Positions 14,806 through 22,778 of a DNA stretch of 35,245 nucleotides are shown here, in pieces. The notes beneath the pieces were generated by a model. It saw only the letters and a program-made list of their open reading frames with translations, did no database searches and had not been told where the DNA came from. The DNA lies in the NCBI GenBank assembly GCA_913062925.1, contig CAJXWJ010000036.1, positions 1-35,245 on the forward strand. Reading direction: 5' to 3'. This stretch comes from an uncultured Pseudorhodobacter sp. (GTDB taxonomy: Bacteria; Pseudomonadota; Alphaproteobacteria; Rhodobacterales; Rhodobacteraceae). Both the position numbers and the translations under genes were made by a program. Within the stretch, counting starts at the first letter, position 1, and the number at the start of each line of letters is the position of its first letter.

Positions 14806-16980
14806 TCAGGTCAGGGTGATCCGCGCGGTGCCGGTTGTAAGCACACCGATGATTGCGGCCTGATATCCAAGTGCGTGCAACTGCGGCAGCAGCGCGTCGG
14901 CTGCCGCGCGGGGCAGGGCGGCCAACAGCCCGCCTGCGGTTTGTGGATCATAAAGCAGCGCTTTTAGCGGGCTGTCTGCGCCTGACACCCGGCCAATCGT
15001 TGCCGCACGGTTGGCAGGCGCGAGGCTGGAGGCTATGCCCAAAGCTGCCAGCTCTTGCGCGCCTTTGAGCAGCGGAATGTGGTCTGCATGAACCTCGGCT
15101 GCAAGGTTTGAGGCGTCAAGGATTTCCAGCAGATGCCCCGCCAGCCCAAAGCCGGTGACATCTGTCATCGCATGGGCCAGGGGGGCAAGCAAAGCGCTGG
15201 CTGGGCCATTGGAGAGGCACATCTGCGTCAGCGTTTGCGCCACGGCCTCGCCCAAAAGCATCTGCGGCAGGCGTTGCATCGCCATTTCTGCCGCCATCAC
15301 CGTGCCCGCGCCAATCGGTTTGGTCAGCAAAAGCACATCGCCCGCCTGCGCGCCGCCTTTGGCAATGGCGCGCGCGGCAAGGCCTGTGACGGAAAAGCCG
15401 ATGGTCAGCTCGGCCCCGATCGAGCTGTGGCCGCCGACAATATCTGCGCCAGCGGCGGTAAAGACCTCGGCTGCGGCGGCCATGATCTCGGCCAGCATCT
15501 CGCCGCCCTTGGCAGAGGAGAGCGGCGGCAAGGTGATCTGTGCGAGCGCCACCTGCGGCTTGGCCCCCATCGCCCAGACATCGCCCAAAGCATGCAGCGC
15601 CGCGATCCGTGCCATCAGCCGCGCGTCTTGGGTAAAGGCGCGCAGATGGTCGGTGGTCAGCACTTGCACCCCGTTGGAGGTGGCCAAAATCGCCGCGTCA
15701 TCGCCGCGCCCAGACAGCACCTCGGGGCGCTGCGGCGCGGGCACCGCCGCCAAGGCTGCCGCCAAATCTGCCGCCCCCAGCTTGGCACCGCAGCCGCCGC
15801 AAAGCGGCTTGGGGCCCATCGCCTCGACCAAGCCCAAGGCCGCCTCGCTGGGAAGATCGCGCGGCATCGGCGGGTAGTCGGCAAATTTCTGCATAAAGGT
15901 GCGGTCGATGCGGTCTTTCCACTGCCAAAGCCAACCGCCATCCAGCGGCAGGCCCCATTTGTCGGCCACAGCCCCGCGCCCGCCTGTCGAGATCAGCTTG
16001 AGGTAATCGCGCTGCGGCGCGTAGCGGCGCATCCGCCCGCCCGAGAGGGCTGCGCGCAGATTGGCCAGCAAAACCGGCGCCTCGCGCACGGCATAGACCC
16101 CCGCCTTGGGCCGTGGCGCAAAGCCCAGATGCGCGCAATCGCCTGCGGCAAAAATCGCAGGATCCGAGCTTTGCAGCGTCGGCCCCACAGTGACAAAACC
16201 TTGGTGGGTGTCGACCCCGATCTGCGCCAGCCAGTCTTGCGCCCGCCCGCCTGCCACCGCCAAGGTGAAATCCGAGGCCAAGCGCCGCCCGTCTTTCAGC
16301 AGCACCGCATCGGCCTCGATCGCCACAGGTTCGGCCCCGGTGATCAGCGCCACCCCGGCCTGCGCCAAATGCTGCAACAAGGCTTTGCGCGCGCCGCGCC
16401 CGATCAGCGGCAGCGCACTGGCCCCGCGCTGCACCAGCGTGACCTTGCCGCGCCCGCCCAAGCGATAGGCTGAGGCCAGCGCCAGCTCGACCCCGCCGAC
16501 GCCCGCGCCAATCACCACGACTTGCGGGCTTGGCAGATCGCGGGCGACAAAGCTGGCCCAGCGTTCGGCATAATCGCCCAAGGGCTTGGCCGCGATGCCA
16601 TGCGCGTCATAGCCCGCGACCTGCGGCAGATCCGATCCGATGCCGATATCAAGGCTTGCGACATCATAAGACAGCGGCGGGCGGTTTTGCAAAATCACCT
16701 GCCGCGTGTTGCGGTCCAGCCCGATCACCCGATCCAGGATCACCCGCGCGCCGGCAAAGCGCGCCAGCCGCACAAGGTCGATCATAATCTCGTCGCGGCT
16801 GTAATGGCCTGCAATATGTCCGGGCAGCATGCCGGTATAGGGCGCCACGGGTCCGGGGTTGATCACCGTCACCCGCACGCCTGCCAAGGGCTGCATCGCC
16901 CACATCCGCAGCACCAAAGCATGGGCATGGCCGCCCCCGATCAGCACCAGATCTTTGACTATGGGATAATCGTTGCGCAT
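14806..16980 (-). CDS. selD: Fusion of NDH-like FAD oxidoreductase and selenide, water dikinase SelD
   Basis: This 724-residue fusion has an N-terminal pyridine-nucleotide-disulfide oxidoreductase domain (about 1-375) and a C-terminal SelD domain (about 385-724) that makes selenophosphate from selenide and ATP. In the first domain the dinucleotide motif LIGGGHAHA is at 13-21, VVIGAGVGGVELALAS at 155-170 and the FAD contact FAAGDCAHLG at 277-286. In SelD, C394-G-G-C397-G-A-K400 carries the equivalents of E. coli Cys17 (Cys397) and Lys20 (Lys400); E. coli Cys19 is Ala399. Such fusions are known in alphaproteobacteria and cyanobacteria. ATG 16980 follows GAGGGCAAG. It is divergent from rpoN. Confidence 0.95.
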   Translation of the reverse strand: MRNDYPIVKDLVLIGGGHAHALVLRMWAMQPLAGVRVTVINPGPVAPYTGMLPGHIAGHYSRDEIMIDLVRLARFAGARVILDRVIGLDRNTRQVILQNRPPLSYDVASLDIGIGSDLPQVAGYDAHGIAAKPLGDYAERWASFVARDLPSPQVVVIGAGVGGVELALASAYRLGGRGKVTLVQRGASALPLIGRGARKALLQHLAQAGVALITGAEPVAIEADAVLLKDGRRLASDFTLAVAGGRAQDWLAQIGVDTHQGFVTVGPTLQSSDPAIFAAGDCAHLGFAPRPKAGVYAVREAPVLLANLRAALSGGRMRRYAPQRDYLKLISTGGRGAVADKWGLPLDGGWLWQWKDRIDRTFMQKFADYPPMPRDLPSEAALGLVEAMGPKPLCGGCGAKLGAADLAAALAAVPAPQRPEVLSGRGDDAAILATSNGVQVLTTDHLRAFTQDARLMARIAALHALGDVWAMGAKPQVALAQITLPPLSSAKGGEMLAEIMAAAAEVFTAAGADIVGGHSSIGAELTIGFSVTGLAARAIAKGGAQAGDVLLLTKPIGAGTVMAAEMAMQRLPQMLLGEAVAQTLTQMCLSNGPASALLAPLAHAMTDVTGFGLAGHLLEILDASNLAAEVHADHIPLLKGAQELAALGIASSLAPANRAATIGRVSGADSPLKALLYDPQTAGGLLAALPRAAADALLPQLHALGYQAAIIGVLTTGTARITLT

Positions 16981-17053
16981 CTTGCCCTCATTCTGGCTGC
17001 AATCTTAACGGGGGCGGGCTGTAAAGACCATGGCATTCCCCTGCGTCTTTCAG

Positions 17054-17082
17054 TTGCAGCAGGGGCCGGCAGCGCCTAGGTT
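17054..17082 (+). promoter_or_regulatory. Candidate promoter of rpoN giving a near-leaderless mRNA
   Basis: TTGCAG (17054-17059) and TAGGTT (17077-17082) are 17 nt apart. The predicted start point falls within a base or two of ATG 17090, and no Shine-Dalgarno sequence is visible before the ATG. This is a by-eye prediction. Confidence 0.4.
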
Positions 17083-17089
17083 TCGCGCC

Positions 17090-18409
17090 ATGAACACCCG
17101 CCAACAGCTTCGTTTAACCCAGACCCAGCGGCTTGCCCTGAACACCAGTCTGCAAAGTTCGATTGCGGTGCTGCGGATGGATGCCTCTGGCCTGACCCGC
17201 TATCTTGAGGAACAGGCCGCCGAGAACCCCTATCTGCGGCTTGGCCCCGCGCCAGAGCCGCAGGATTGGTTGCCGCGCTGGTCGGGGGTGTTTTCGGGCC
17301 AAGGTCTGGGGGCTGCGGCCGAGCTTGCCACTGCGGCACCCAGCCTGATTGCGCATGTGCTGGCGCAGATCGAGGCGCTGGATCTGCCGCCTGCGCAACG
17401 CCCCATCGCGCTTGCGCTGGTCGAGGCGCTCGAGCCTTCGGGCTGGCTTGGCAGCCGGCCTGCTGCCATCGCGCAAGACCTGCGCCGCCCGCTGGCCGAG
17501 ATCGAAGCCGTGCTGGCACGGTTGCAGCAGCTGGAACCTGCTGGCCTTTTCGCCCGCAGCCTGTCGGAATGCCTGCTTTTGCAAGCCAAGGATGCTGGCG
17601 TCTTCAGCGAGGCGATGGAGCGCGTGCTGCAAAACCTAGAGCTGCTGGCCAGTGGCGATCTTGCGCGGCTGGCTCGCCATGCCAAATTGAGCGAGCCGCA
17701 GATCCGCAGTTGCCTTGCCGCGATCCGCAGCATGAACCCCAAGCCTGGAGCCGATTTTGCCGCCGATGGCCCAAGCCAGCGCCGCCCGCCTGATCTGCTG
17801 GTCGCGCGCGTGGCCACGGGCTGGTCGGTGACACTGAACGGAGCCTCATTGCCCAGCTTGCAGGTTGATGCCAGCGCTTCGGGCAGCGCCGCCGCCCTCA
17901 GCGCCGCGCGCGCCGTCGCCCATATGGTGCAGGCCCGCAATACCACGCTTTTGCTGGCCGGCCGCGAGATCGTACAACGCCAGCAAGAAGCGCTGCGGCT
18001 TGGCCCAACCGCGCTTGCGCCGATGAGCATGGCCGATCTGGCCGAGGCTTTGATGCTGCACGACAGCACCATCAGCCGCGTCGTGGCGGGCGCAAGTCTG
18101 GACACGCCGCATGGCACTTGGTGGCTGCGCAGCCTGTTCAGTCAGGCGCTGGGCGGCTCAGAGTCGGGGGGAGCTGTGGTTTCAGGTGCGGCCCTGCGCG
18201 CGCGCCTGTCGTTGCTGATCGGCGCCGAGCTGCGTCATGCGCCCCTGTCGGATGCCGCTTTGGTTTTGGCGCTTGCGCAAAGCACCGGCGTCACGCTGGC
18301 CCGCCGCACCATCACCAAATATCGCGAAACGCTGGGCATTCCCGCAGCATACCGCCGCAAACGTCAATTGCTGCCGCCTTTAGGCGAAAAAGGTCGCTCT
18401 AAGGGCTGA
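17090..18409 (+). CDS. rpoN: RNA polymerase sigma-54 factor RpoN (short form)
   Basis: Sigma-54 directs RNA polymerase to -24/-12 promoters and needs AAA+ enhancer-binding proteins. At 439 residues it is shorter than the 470-500 usual for the family, mainly because acidic region II is nearly absent. Region I is visible at 1-50 (QTQRLALNTSLQSSIAVL, then LEEQAAENPYL), the core-binding region follows, FASL-like helix-turn-helix elements lie near 320-345 (MSMADLAEALMLHDSTISR), and the RpoN box reads ARRTITKYRE at about 404-413. ATG 17090 starts at region I; an upstream in-frame ATG lacks support. Rhodobacteraceae often carry several rpoN genes, and this may be a specialised copy. Confidence 0.93.
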   Translation: MNTRQQLRLTQTQRLALNTSLQSSIAVLRMDASGLTRYLEEQAAENPYLRLGPAPEPQDWLPRWSGVFSGQGLGAAAELATAAPSLIAHVLAQIEALDLPPAQRPIALALVEALEPSGWLGSRPAAIAQDLRRPLAEIEAVLARLQQLEPAGLFARSLSECLLLQAKDAGVFSEAMERVLQNLELLASGDLARLARHAKLSEPQIRSCLAAIRSMNPKPGADFAADGPSQRRPPDLLVARVATGWSVTLNGASLPSLQVDASASGSAAALSAARAVAHMVQARNTTLLLAGREIVQRQQEALRLGPTALAPMSMADLAEALMLHDSTISRVVAGASLDTPHGTWWLRSLFSQALGGSESGGAVVSGAALRARLSLLIGAELRHAPLSDAALVLALAQSTGVTLARRTITKYRETLGIPAAYRRKRQLLPPLGEKGRSKG

Positions 18410-18461
18410 CGCCAACGCTGCCGCGCGCTATCTGCCAGCTGCAACAAAACGAGAGCGCAGC

Positions 18462-20489
18462 ATGGCCTATTTTCTTGGCGTCGATACCGGCGGCACCTAT
18501 ACCGATGCGGTGATCGTGGATGAGGCCGCCGATCGTGTCATCGGCTCGGCCAAATCGCTGACCACGCGCGGGGATCTGGCGCTAGGCATTGGCCGTGCGG
18601 TCGATGCCGCGCTGGCAGAATCGGGGGTTAGCGCTGCCGAGGTGGCGCTGGTCTCGCTCTCGACCACGCTGGCCACAAATGCGCTGGTCGAAGGCCAAGG
18701 CGGCCGCGTCGCGCTGATCTTTGTGGGCTTTGACGCCGATGATCTGGACCGCGGCGGTCTGACCGAGGCGCTGAAAGGCGATCCGGTGGTGCGCATCGCT
18801 GGCGGCCATACCCATGCCGGCACCGAGGCCGCCCCGCTTGATCTGGCCGCCCTCGAGATCCAGCTGCGCGCGCTTGGCCCCGAGGTGATGGGCTTTGCCG
18901 TCGCCGCCCGCTTTGCCACCCGCAACCCCGCGCATGAAATCACCATCCGCGATCTGATTCGCCGGGTCACCGCGCGGCCTGTGACCTGCTCGCATGAACT
19001 CTCCGCCCAGCTCAATGGCCCCAAACGCGCGCTGACGGCGGTGCTGAACGCGCGGCTGATCGGGATGATCGACCGTCTGGTTGCCGCTTGTGAAAGCCAT
19101 CTGGCGGCCAGCGGCATTCAGGCCCCGCTGATGGTGGTGCGCGGCGATGGCGCGCTAATCTCTGCCGCCATGGTGCGTGAACGCCCGATCGAGACCATCC
19201 TGTCAGGCCCCGCCGCCAGCATCGTCGGCGCACGCTGGCTAACCGGGGCAAGCGACGCGCTGGTTTCTGACATCGGCGGCACCACCACCGATGTTGCCCT
19301 GCTGCGCGATGGCCTGCCCGAGATCGACCCGCAAGGCGCGCGCGTTGGCGGCTTTCGCACAATGGTCGAGGCGGTGGCGATGCGCACCACCGGCCTTGGC
19401 GGCGACAGCGAGGTGCATCTGAAAACCGAAGGCCTCACCGGCGGGCTGCGGCTGGGTCCGCGCCGCCTGATCCCCGTGGCGCTTTTGGCCCAGCAACACC
19501 CCAGCCTTGTGCATGCAGCGCTCGACCGCGCCCTTGCCACCGAAACCGCAGGCGAATTCGACGGCCGCTTTGTGGTGCCGATGGCAGGACAAACCGGCGG
19601 TCTCACCCCGCGCGAGGCCACGGTTCTGGCGCGAATCACCGCCCCGATGCCGATGGCGCAGGCCCTGACCACAAGGCTTGAGGTCGCAGCCCTAGAGCGG
19701 CTTGTCGCCCGTGGCCTTGTGATGATCGCAGGGGTGACCCCCTCTGATGCCAGCCATGTTGCAGGCGGGCTGACGGCTTGGGACACCACAGCCGCGCAAA
19801 AGGCGCTGCGGCTTCTGGGCCGCCGCCGCAATGGCGCGGGCGAACGGTTCTCGACCGATCCCGCCGCCTTTGCCCAAGCCATCATTGATCAACTGACCCA
19901 GCAAACCGTCGATTGTTTGCTCGAAGCCGCCTTCGATGAAGACACGGCCTTCGCAGACCAATCCCCCGAAACCCTTGCCCGCCATCCGTTGACCGCAGCC
20001 GCCTTTGGCCAACATCGCGGCATCCTGCACCTCGAGGCCCGGCTTGGCGTGCCAGTGATCGGCCTTGGCGCCTCGGCGCCCAGCTATTACGGCGCGGTGG
20101 GGGCGCGGCTGAACTGCCAGATGATCTTGCCCGAGCATGCAGGCGTGGCCAATGCCATCGGCGCAGTGGTCGGCCAAATCAGCCAACGCGCTTCGGTCAT
20201 CGTCACCAGCCCCTCCGAGGGCCGCTTCACCGTGCATTTCGCCGAAGGCCTGCAACAGTTCTCCAGCCGCGCCGCAGCCCTCGCCGCCGCCGAAACCGCG
20301 ATGACGCTTGAAGCCAGCGCGCGCGCGCGTGCCGCAGGCGCCGAAGACCTGCGCCTGACCACCGCCGCCCAAATCCGCGAGGCCGAGGTCGAAGGCAGTC
20401 CGATGTTCATCGAAGCCACCGTCACCGCCACCGCATCCGGCCGCCCCCGTGTGGCCCATCCGCGCGAGCCTGCCGCTTCATCTGTCTAA
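18462..20489 (+). CDS. HyuA-type hydantoinase/oxoprolinase family protein
   Basis: This 675-residue protein belongs to the ATP-dependent HyuA/oxoprolinase A family, which opens hydantoin or 5-oxoproline rings. The N-terminal Hydant_A_N signature FLGVDTGGTYTDAVIVD is at 4-20, the second phosphate motif VSDIGGTTTDVALL is near 267-280, and a C-terminal domain with LGASAPSYYGAVG follows. HyuA normally works with a HyuB subunit; no hyuB is next to it, so this is the solitary type. It lies 52 bp after rpoN on the same strand and before the ureide genes, so a ring-opening role in nitrogen scavenging is plausible (inference). Its last codons and TAA overlap a dispersed repeat (20477-20505). Confidence 0.88.
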   Translation: MAYFLGVDTGGTYTDAVIVDEAADRVIGSAKSLTTRGDLALGIGRAVDAALAESGVSAAEVALVSLSTTLATNALVEGQGGRVALIFVGFDADDLDRGGLTEALKGDPVVRIAGGHTHAGTEAAPLDLAALEIQLRALGPEVMGFAVAARFATRNPAHEITIRDLIRRVTARPVTCSHELSAQLNGPKRALTAVLNARLIGMIDRLVAACESHLAASGIQAPLMVVRGDGALISAAMVRERPIETILSGPAASIVGARWLTGASDALVSDIGGTTTDVALLRDGLPEIDPQGARVGGFRTMVEAVAMRTTGLGGDSEVHLKTEGLTGGLRLGPRRLIPVALLAQQHPSLVHAALDRALATETAGEFDGRFVVPMAGQTGGLTPREATVLARITAPMPMAQALTTRLEVAALERLVARGLVMIAGVTPSDASHVAGGLTAWDTTAAQKALRLLGRRRNGAGERFSTDPAAFAQAIIDQLTQQTVDCLLEAAFDEDTAFADQSPETLARHPLTAAAFGQHRGILHLEARLGVPVIGLGASAPSYYGAVGARLNCQMILPEHAGVANAIGAVVGQISQRASVIVTSPSEGRFTVHFAEGLQQFSSRAAALAAAETAMTLEASARARAAGAEDLRLTTAAQIREAEVEGSPMFIEATVTATASGRPRVAHPREPAASSV

Positions 20490-20505
20490 AAATATCCTCG
20501 GGGGG
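20477..20505 (+). repeat. Dispersed intergenic element, copy 1
   Basis: TTCATCTGTCT, then AAAAATATCC and a G-run, recurs at 25034-25062 with one substitution in the first 21 bases. Here the element supplies the final codons (S-S-V-stop) of the HyuA-like gene. It is followed by a hairpin cluster (20507-20546). Confidence 0.7.
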
Positions 20506-20506
20506 T

Positions 20507-20548
20507 GGCTTTGCTTGCAAAGCCAGAGGGGGGCAGACAGCCCCCCTT
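20507..20548 (+). terminator. Two hairpins after the HyuA-like gene
   Basis: GGCTTTGC (20507-20514) pairs perfectly with GCAAAGCC (20517-20524) over 2 nt, immediately followed by GGGGGGC (20528-20534) paired with GCCCCCC (20540-20546) and TT. Together with the preceding AAAATATCC-G-run they look like a composite terminator element. Confidence 0.6.
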
Positions 20549-20581
20549 GCGCGGCCAATCACGATTTGCGCACTTTCCCTC

Positions 20582-20610
20582 TTGACGCTCCCCGCAGCCT
20601 AAACTACCCA
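20582..20610 (+). promoter_or_regulatory. Possible promoter of tRNA-Met
   Basis: TTGACG (20582-20587, within CTTGACG) is a good -35. At 17 nt spacing the -10 would be TACCCA (20605-20610), which is poor and lacks the last T. It starts 34 nt upstream of the tRNA end. The call depends mainly on the -35. Confidence 0.3.
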
Positions 20611-20620
20611 CCGCGCCAGT

Positions 20621-20697
20621 GGCGAGGTAGCTCAGTTGGTTAGAGCATACGACTCATAATCGTAGGGTCGAGAGTTCAAGTCTCTCTCTCGCCACCA
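20621..20697 (+). tRNA. tRNA-Met (CAT), elongator type
   Basis: A full 77-nt cloverleaf is present. The acceptor arm is GGCGAGG (20621-20627) with TCTCGCC (20687-20693), and CCA is encoded. The D-arm contains AGCTCAGTTGGTTAGAGC, the anticodon stem TACGA/TCGTA encloses the loop CTCATAA with anticodon CAT, and the T-arm GAGAG-TTCAAGT-CTCTC is intact. The paired first base (G1-C72) rules out initiator tRNA. The body resembles elongator Met; a tRNA-Ile with lysidine-modified CAT cannot be fully excluded by eye. Confidence 0.92.
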
Positions 20698-20718
20698 ACA
20701 TTCCAAATGTTGAACGCA

Positions 20719-20750
20719 AAAGCCGCAGCGGGTTATCCGCTGCGGGCTTT
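20719..20750 (+). terminator. Intrinsic terminator after tRNA-Met
   Basis: CCGCAGCGG (20723-20731) pairs with CCGCTGCGG (20737-20745) over a GTTAT loop. The stem extends with AAAG/CTTT past a single bulged G, ending in TTT. It starts 22 nt after the tRNA 3' end. Confidence 0.65.
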
Positions 20751-20940
20751 GGCGCATCCTGACATAGGGCTGGGTCGTGCGTTTTCTGCCTCTGTTTTGC
20801 GCAACGCCTGCAAAAGCTGCCCCCAAATTCCCCGCCGTCGCAAAACCACCACCCGCGACAGCGCCGCAGGCTTCCGCTTGTCGCGCGCAGGCAGAGACTG
20901 GTGTCAGCGCCGGATCACGGCCAAACAGCCCGAGGATAAG

Positions 20941-21372
20941 ATGGATCAGCCTGACATCGCAGCCCGCATCGCCGCAGCCAAAACTGTGGTGGAGACCTAT
21001 CTGACCTTATCGATGATCCCCGATCCCGTCGCTGCATCAGCCTATCTTGCCCCCGATTTTGAGCTGATCTTCACCGGCGGTCGCCGCATGGCAGGCCCCA
21101 CCGAATCTGCGGCCTTCAATGCCAAGCGCTATCTTTGGGTGAAAAAGCGGTTTTTGCGCACTGATGCCGCCTACGATCCGCAAAGTGGCACAGTGCATGT
21201 CTATAACACCGGCTATCTCTATGGCCTTTGGCCCGATGGCGTGGCGTTTGAAACCAACCGCTATCTTGATAAATTCGAGCTGCGCGACGGCAAGATCATG
21301 CGCTGTGATGTCTGGAACGACAGCGCCGAAGTTCTGCTGCACAAGGCCGGTTTGGCAGAGGCTGCGCTGTGA
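20941..21372 (+). CDS. NTF2-like / SnoaL-like protein
   Basis: This 143-residue protein has the NTF2-like cone fold pattern: an N-terminal helix pair (IAARIAAAKTVVETYL), then PDPVAASAYLAPDFELIF and beta strands including GTVHVYNTGYLYG and GVAFETNRYLDKFELRDGK. Members are small enzymes (isomerases, dehydratases) or binding proteins; no catalytic set is certain here. ATG 20941 follows GAGGATAAG and is preferred over the longer frame, which runs through tRNA flanking DNA. Its TGA overlaps the GTG start of the deacetylase-like gene (GTGA, 21369-21372), so the two products are very probably made together. The family does not give a reaction; the ureide context suggests one. Confidence 0.75.
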   Translation: MDQPDIAARIAAAKTVVETYLTLSMIPDPVAASAYLAPDFELIFTGGRRMAGPTESAAFNAKRYLWVKKRFLRTDAAYDPQSGTVHVYNTGYLYGLWPDGVAFETNRYLDKFELRDGKIMRCDVWNDSAEVLLHKAGLAEAAL

Positions 21373-22259
21373 GCGGGCTCGCGGATCATGGACGCTACGC
21401 CTATCGCCCGATCTCCAATCGTCCCGATTACTCTTGGCCAAATGGCCAACGCCTTGCCGTCTATATTGGCCTGAACCTCGAGCATTTTGCCTTTGGCGAG
21501 GGGCTTGGTGCCGAACTGGCCCCGGGTGGCCCTGCGCCCGATGTGTTGAACTATGCGTGGCGCGATTATGGCAACCGCGTCGGCGCTTGGCGGCTGCGCG
21601 ATCTGTTTGACGCCTTGGATCTGCCGGTCAGCCTGCTCGCCAACAGCGCGCTTTATGCCTATGCCCCCGAGCTGATGGCGGCCTTTCGCGCCCGTGGCGA
21701 CGAGGTTGTCGGCCATGGCCGCAGCAATGCCGAACGCCAAAGCACCCTGACAGTCGAGGCCGAGACCCGCTTGATTGCCGAGGCCACACAGATTTTGACC
21801 CAAGCCGAAGGCAAGCCGCCGCAAGGCTGGCTTTCGCCTTGGATCGCCGAAAGCGCCCAAACCCCTGATCTTTTGGTCGAGGCAGGCTATGGTTATACGC
21901 TGAATTGGTGCATGGATGATCAGCCAATCTGGATGCACACCCGCGCAGGCAGGCTTTTGGCGATTCCCTATCCGCAAGAGATCAACGACATCCCCGCCAT
22001 CGTGGCGCGTAAAGATGGGGCAGCGCAATTTGCCGATATGATTATCGACAATTTTGACGAGATGCTGGCACAATCGCAAAGCCAACCCTTGGTGATGGGT
22101 ATTGCGCTGCACCCCTATCTCGTCGGTCAGCCTTACCGCTTGCGCCACCTACGCCGCGCCCTCTGCCATATTGCCGCGCAGCGTGATGCGATTTGGCTCA
22201 CCCAAGCCGGTGCAATCCACGCCTATTGCCGCGACCAGATCCCCGATCTGATTGCCTGA
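21369..22259 (+). CDS. Polysaccharide-deacetylase-fold protein, PuuE-like paralogue
   Basis: This 296-residue NodB-fold carbohydrate esterase superfamily member is closest in outline to allantoinase PuuE, which is encoded 0.5 kb downstream. Shared landmarks are RPDYSWPNGQRLAVYIGLNLEHF at the start, RVGAWRLRDLFDAL, PPQGWLSPW and ALHPYLVGQPYRL. The NodB metal motif is degenerate: the DD site reads LNLEH, and the His-motif is H116-G-R-S-N120 rather than HxxxH, so a metal-independent or altered mechanism is likely, as in PuuE. The start is GTG 21369, coupled to the NTF2-like gene by GTGA. It probably hydrolyses a cyclic amide or ureide other than allantoin (inference). Confidence 0.75.
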   Translation: MSGLADHGRYAYRPISNRPDYSWPNGQRLAVYIGLNLEHFAFGEGLGAELAPGGPAPDVLNYAWRDYGNRVGAWRLRDLFDALDLPVSLLANSALYAYAPELMAAFRARGDEVVGHGRSNAERQSTLTVEAETRLIAEATQILTQAEGKPPQGWLSPWIAESAQTPDLLVEAGYGYTLNWCMDDQPIWMHTRAGRLLAIPYPQEINDIPAIVARKDGAAQFADMIIDNFDEMLAQSQSQPLVMGIALHPYLVGQPYRLRHLRRALCHIAAQRDAIWLTQAGAIHAYCRDQIPDLIA

Positions 22260-22280
22260 AGACCGCGCCTGCCGGCCTGC

Positions 22281-22637
22281 CTAGCTGCCGCGATAAGTCG
22301 AATAGGCAAAGGGGCTTATCAGCAAAGGCACATGGTAATGCGCCTCTGCATCGGGGATGCCAAAACGAATGGGAATCTCATCCAAAAACAGCACATCGCC
22401 CGTCGCTTGCCCGCTGGCGCGAAGATAGTCGCCTGCGCTGAACACCAACTCATAAACCCCAACCGTCAGCGCCTCGCCCGCCAGCATCGGCGCATCGGTG
22501 CGTCCATCGGCATTGGTGGTGGTTTGCCCCAGCAGATGATGCAGGCCATCGGCAACCCGAAACAGGCTGATCTTCACCCCCGATGCAGGCTTGCCCCGCG
22601 CGGTATCCAGCACATGCGTTGTCACTCGTCCTGCCAT
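22281..22637 (-). CDS. uraH: 5-hydroxyisourate hydrolase (transthyretin-like)
   Basis: This enzyme hydrolyses 5-hydroxyisourate, the product of urate oxidation, to OHCU. The 118 residues match the bacterial family: N-terminal THVLDTARGKPASGV with the catalytic His, a central LFRV/TNADGRTDAPML stretch with the catalytic Arg, HYHVPLLISPFAYSTY with the third catalytic group, and the diagnostic C-terminal tetrapeptide Y-R-G-S. No signal peptide, so cytoplasmic. ATG 22637 follows GGAGGCG; a longer frame is not supported. It is divergent from the puuE-uraD fusion across a 141-bp region, so both may be controlled from a shared operator. Confidence 0.95.
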   Translation of the reverse strand: MAGRVTTHVLDTARGKPASGVKISLFRVADGLHHLLGQTTTNADGRTDAPMLAGEALTVGVYELVFSAGDYLRASGQATGDVLFLDEIPIRFGIPDAEAHYHVPLLISPFAYSTYRGS

Positions 22638-22778
22638 TTTCGCCTCCATTTTCAGCAACCCTAGCCAAATCTGCTGCGCTCTGCGACCCATGCCAAGCCG
22701 GAAAGGTCTTTCTTGCAATTATTGATAAACGTTTCAGTATTTTCAGCATAGTCTGACGCCAATACACAGGAGCCCCAC

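Noticed and set aside
15133-16473. 446-residue frame on the plus strand opposite selD
   Set aside because: It lies entirely inside the well-supported selD gene; long antisense frames are expected in GC-rich codons. The same applies to the frames at 22743-23954 and 25449-27149 on the minus strand.
22727-22734. AAACGTTT palindrome in the uraH / puuE-uraD divergent region
   Set aside because: It could be part of a LacI-like operator, but the symmetry stops at eight bases and no regulator gene is adjacent. It is too short to call.
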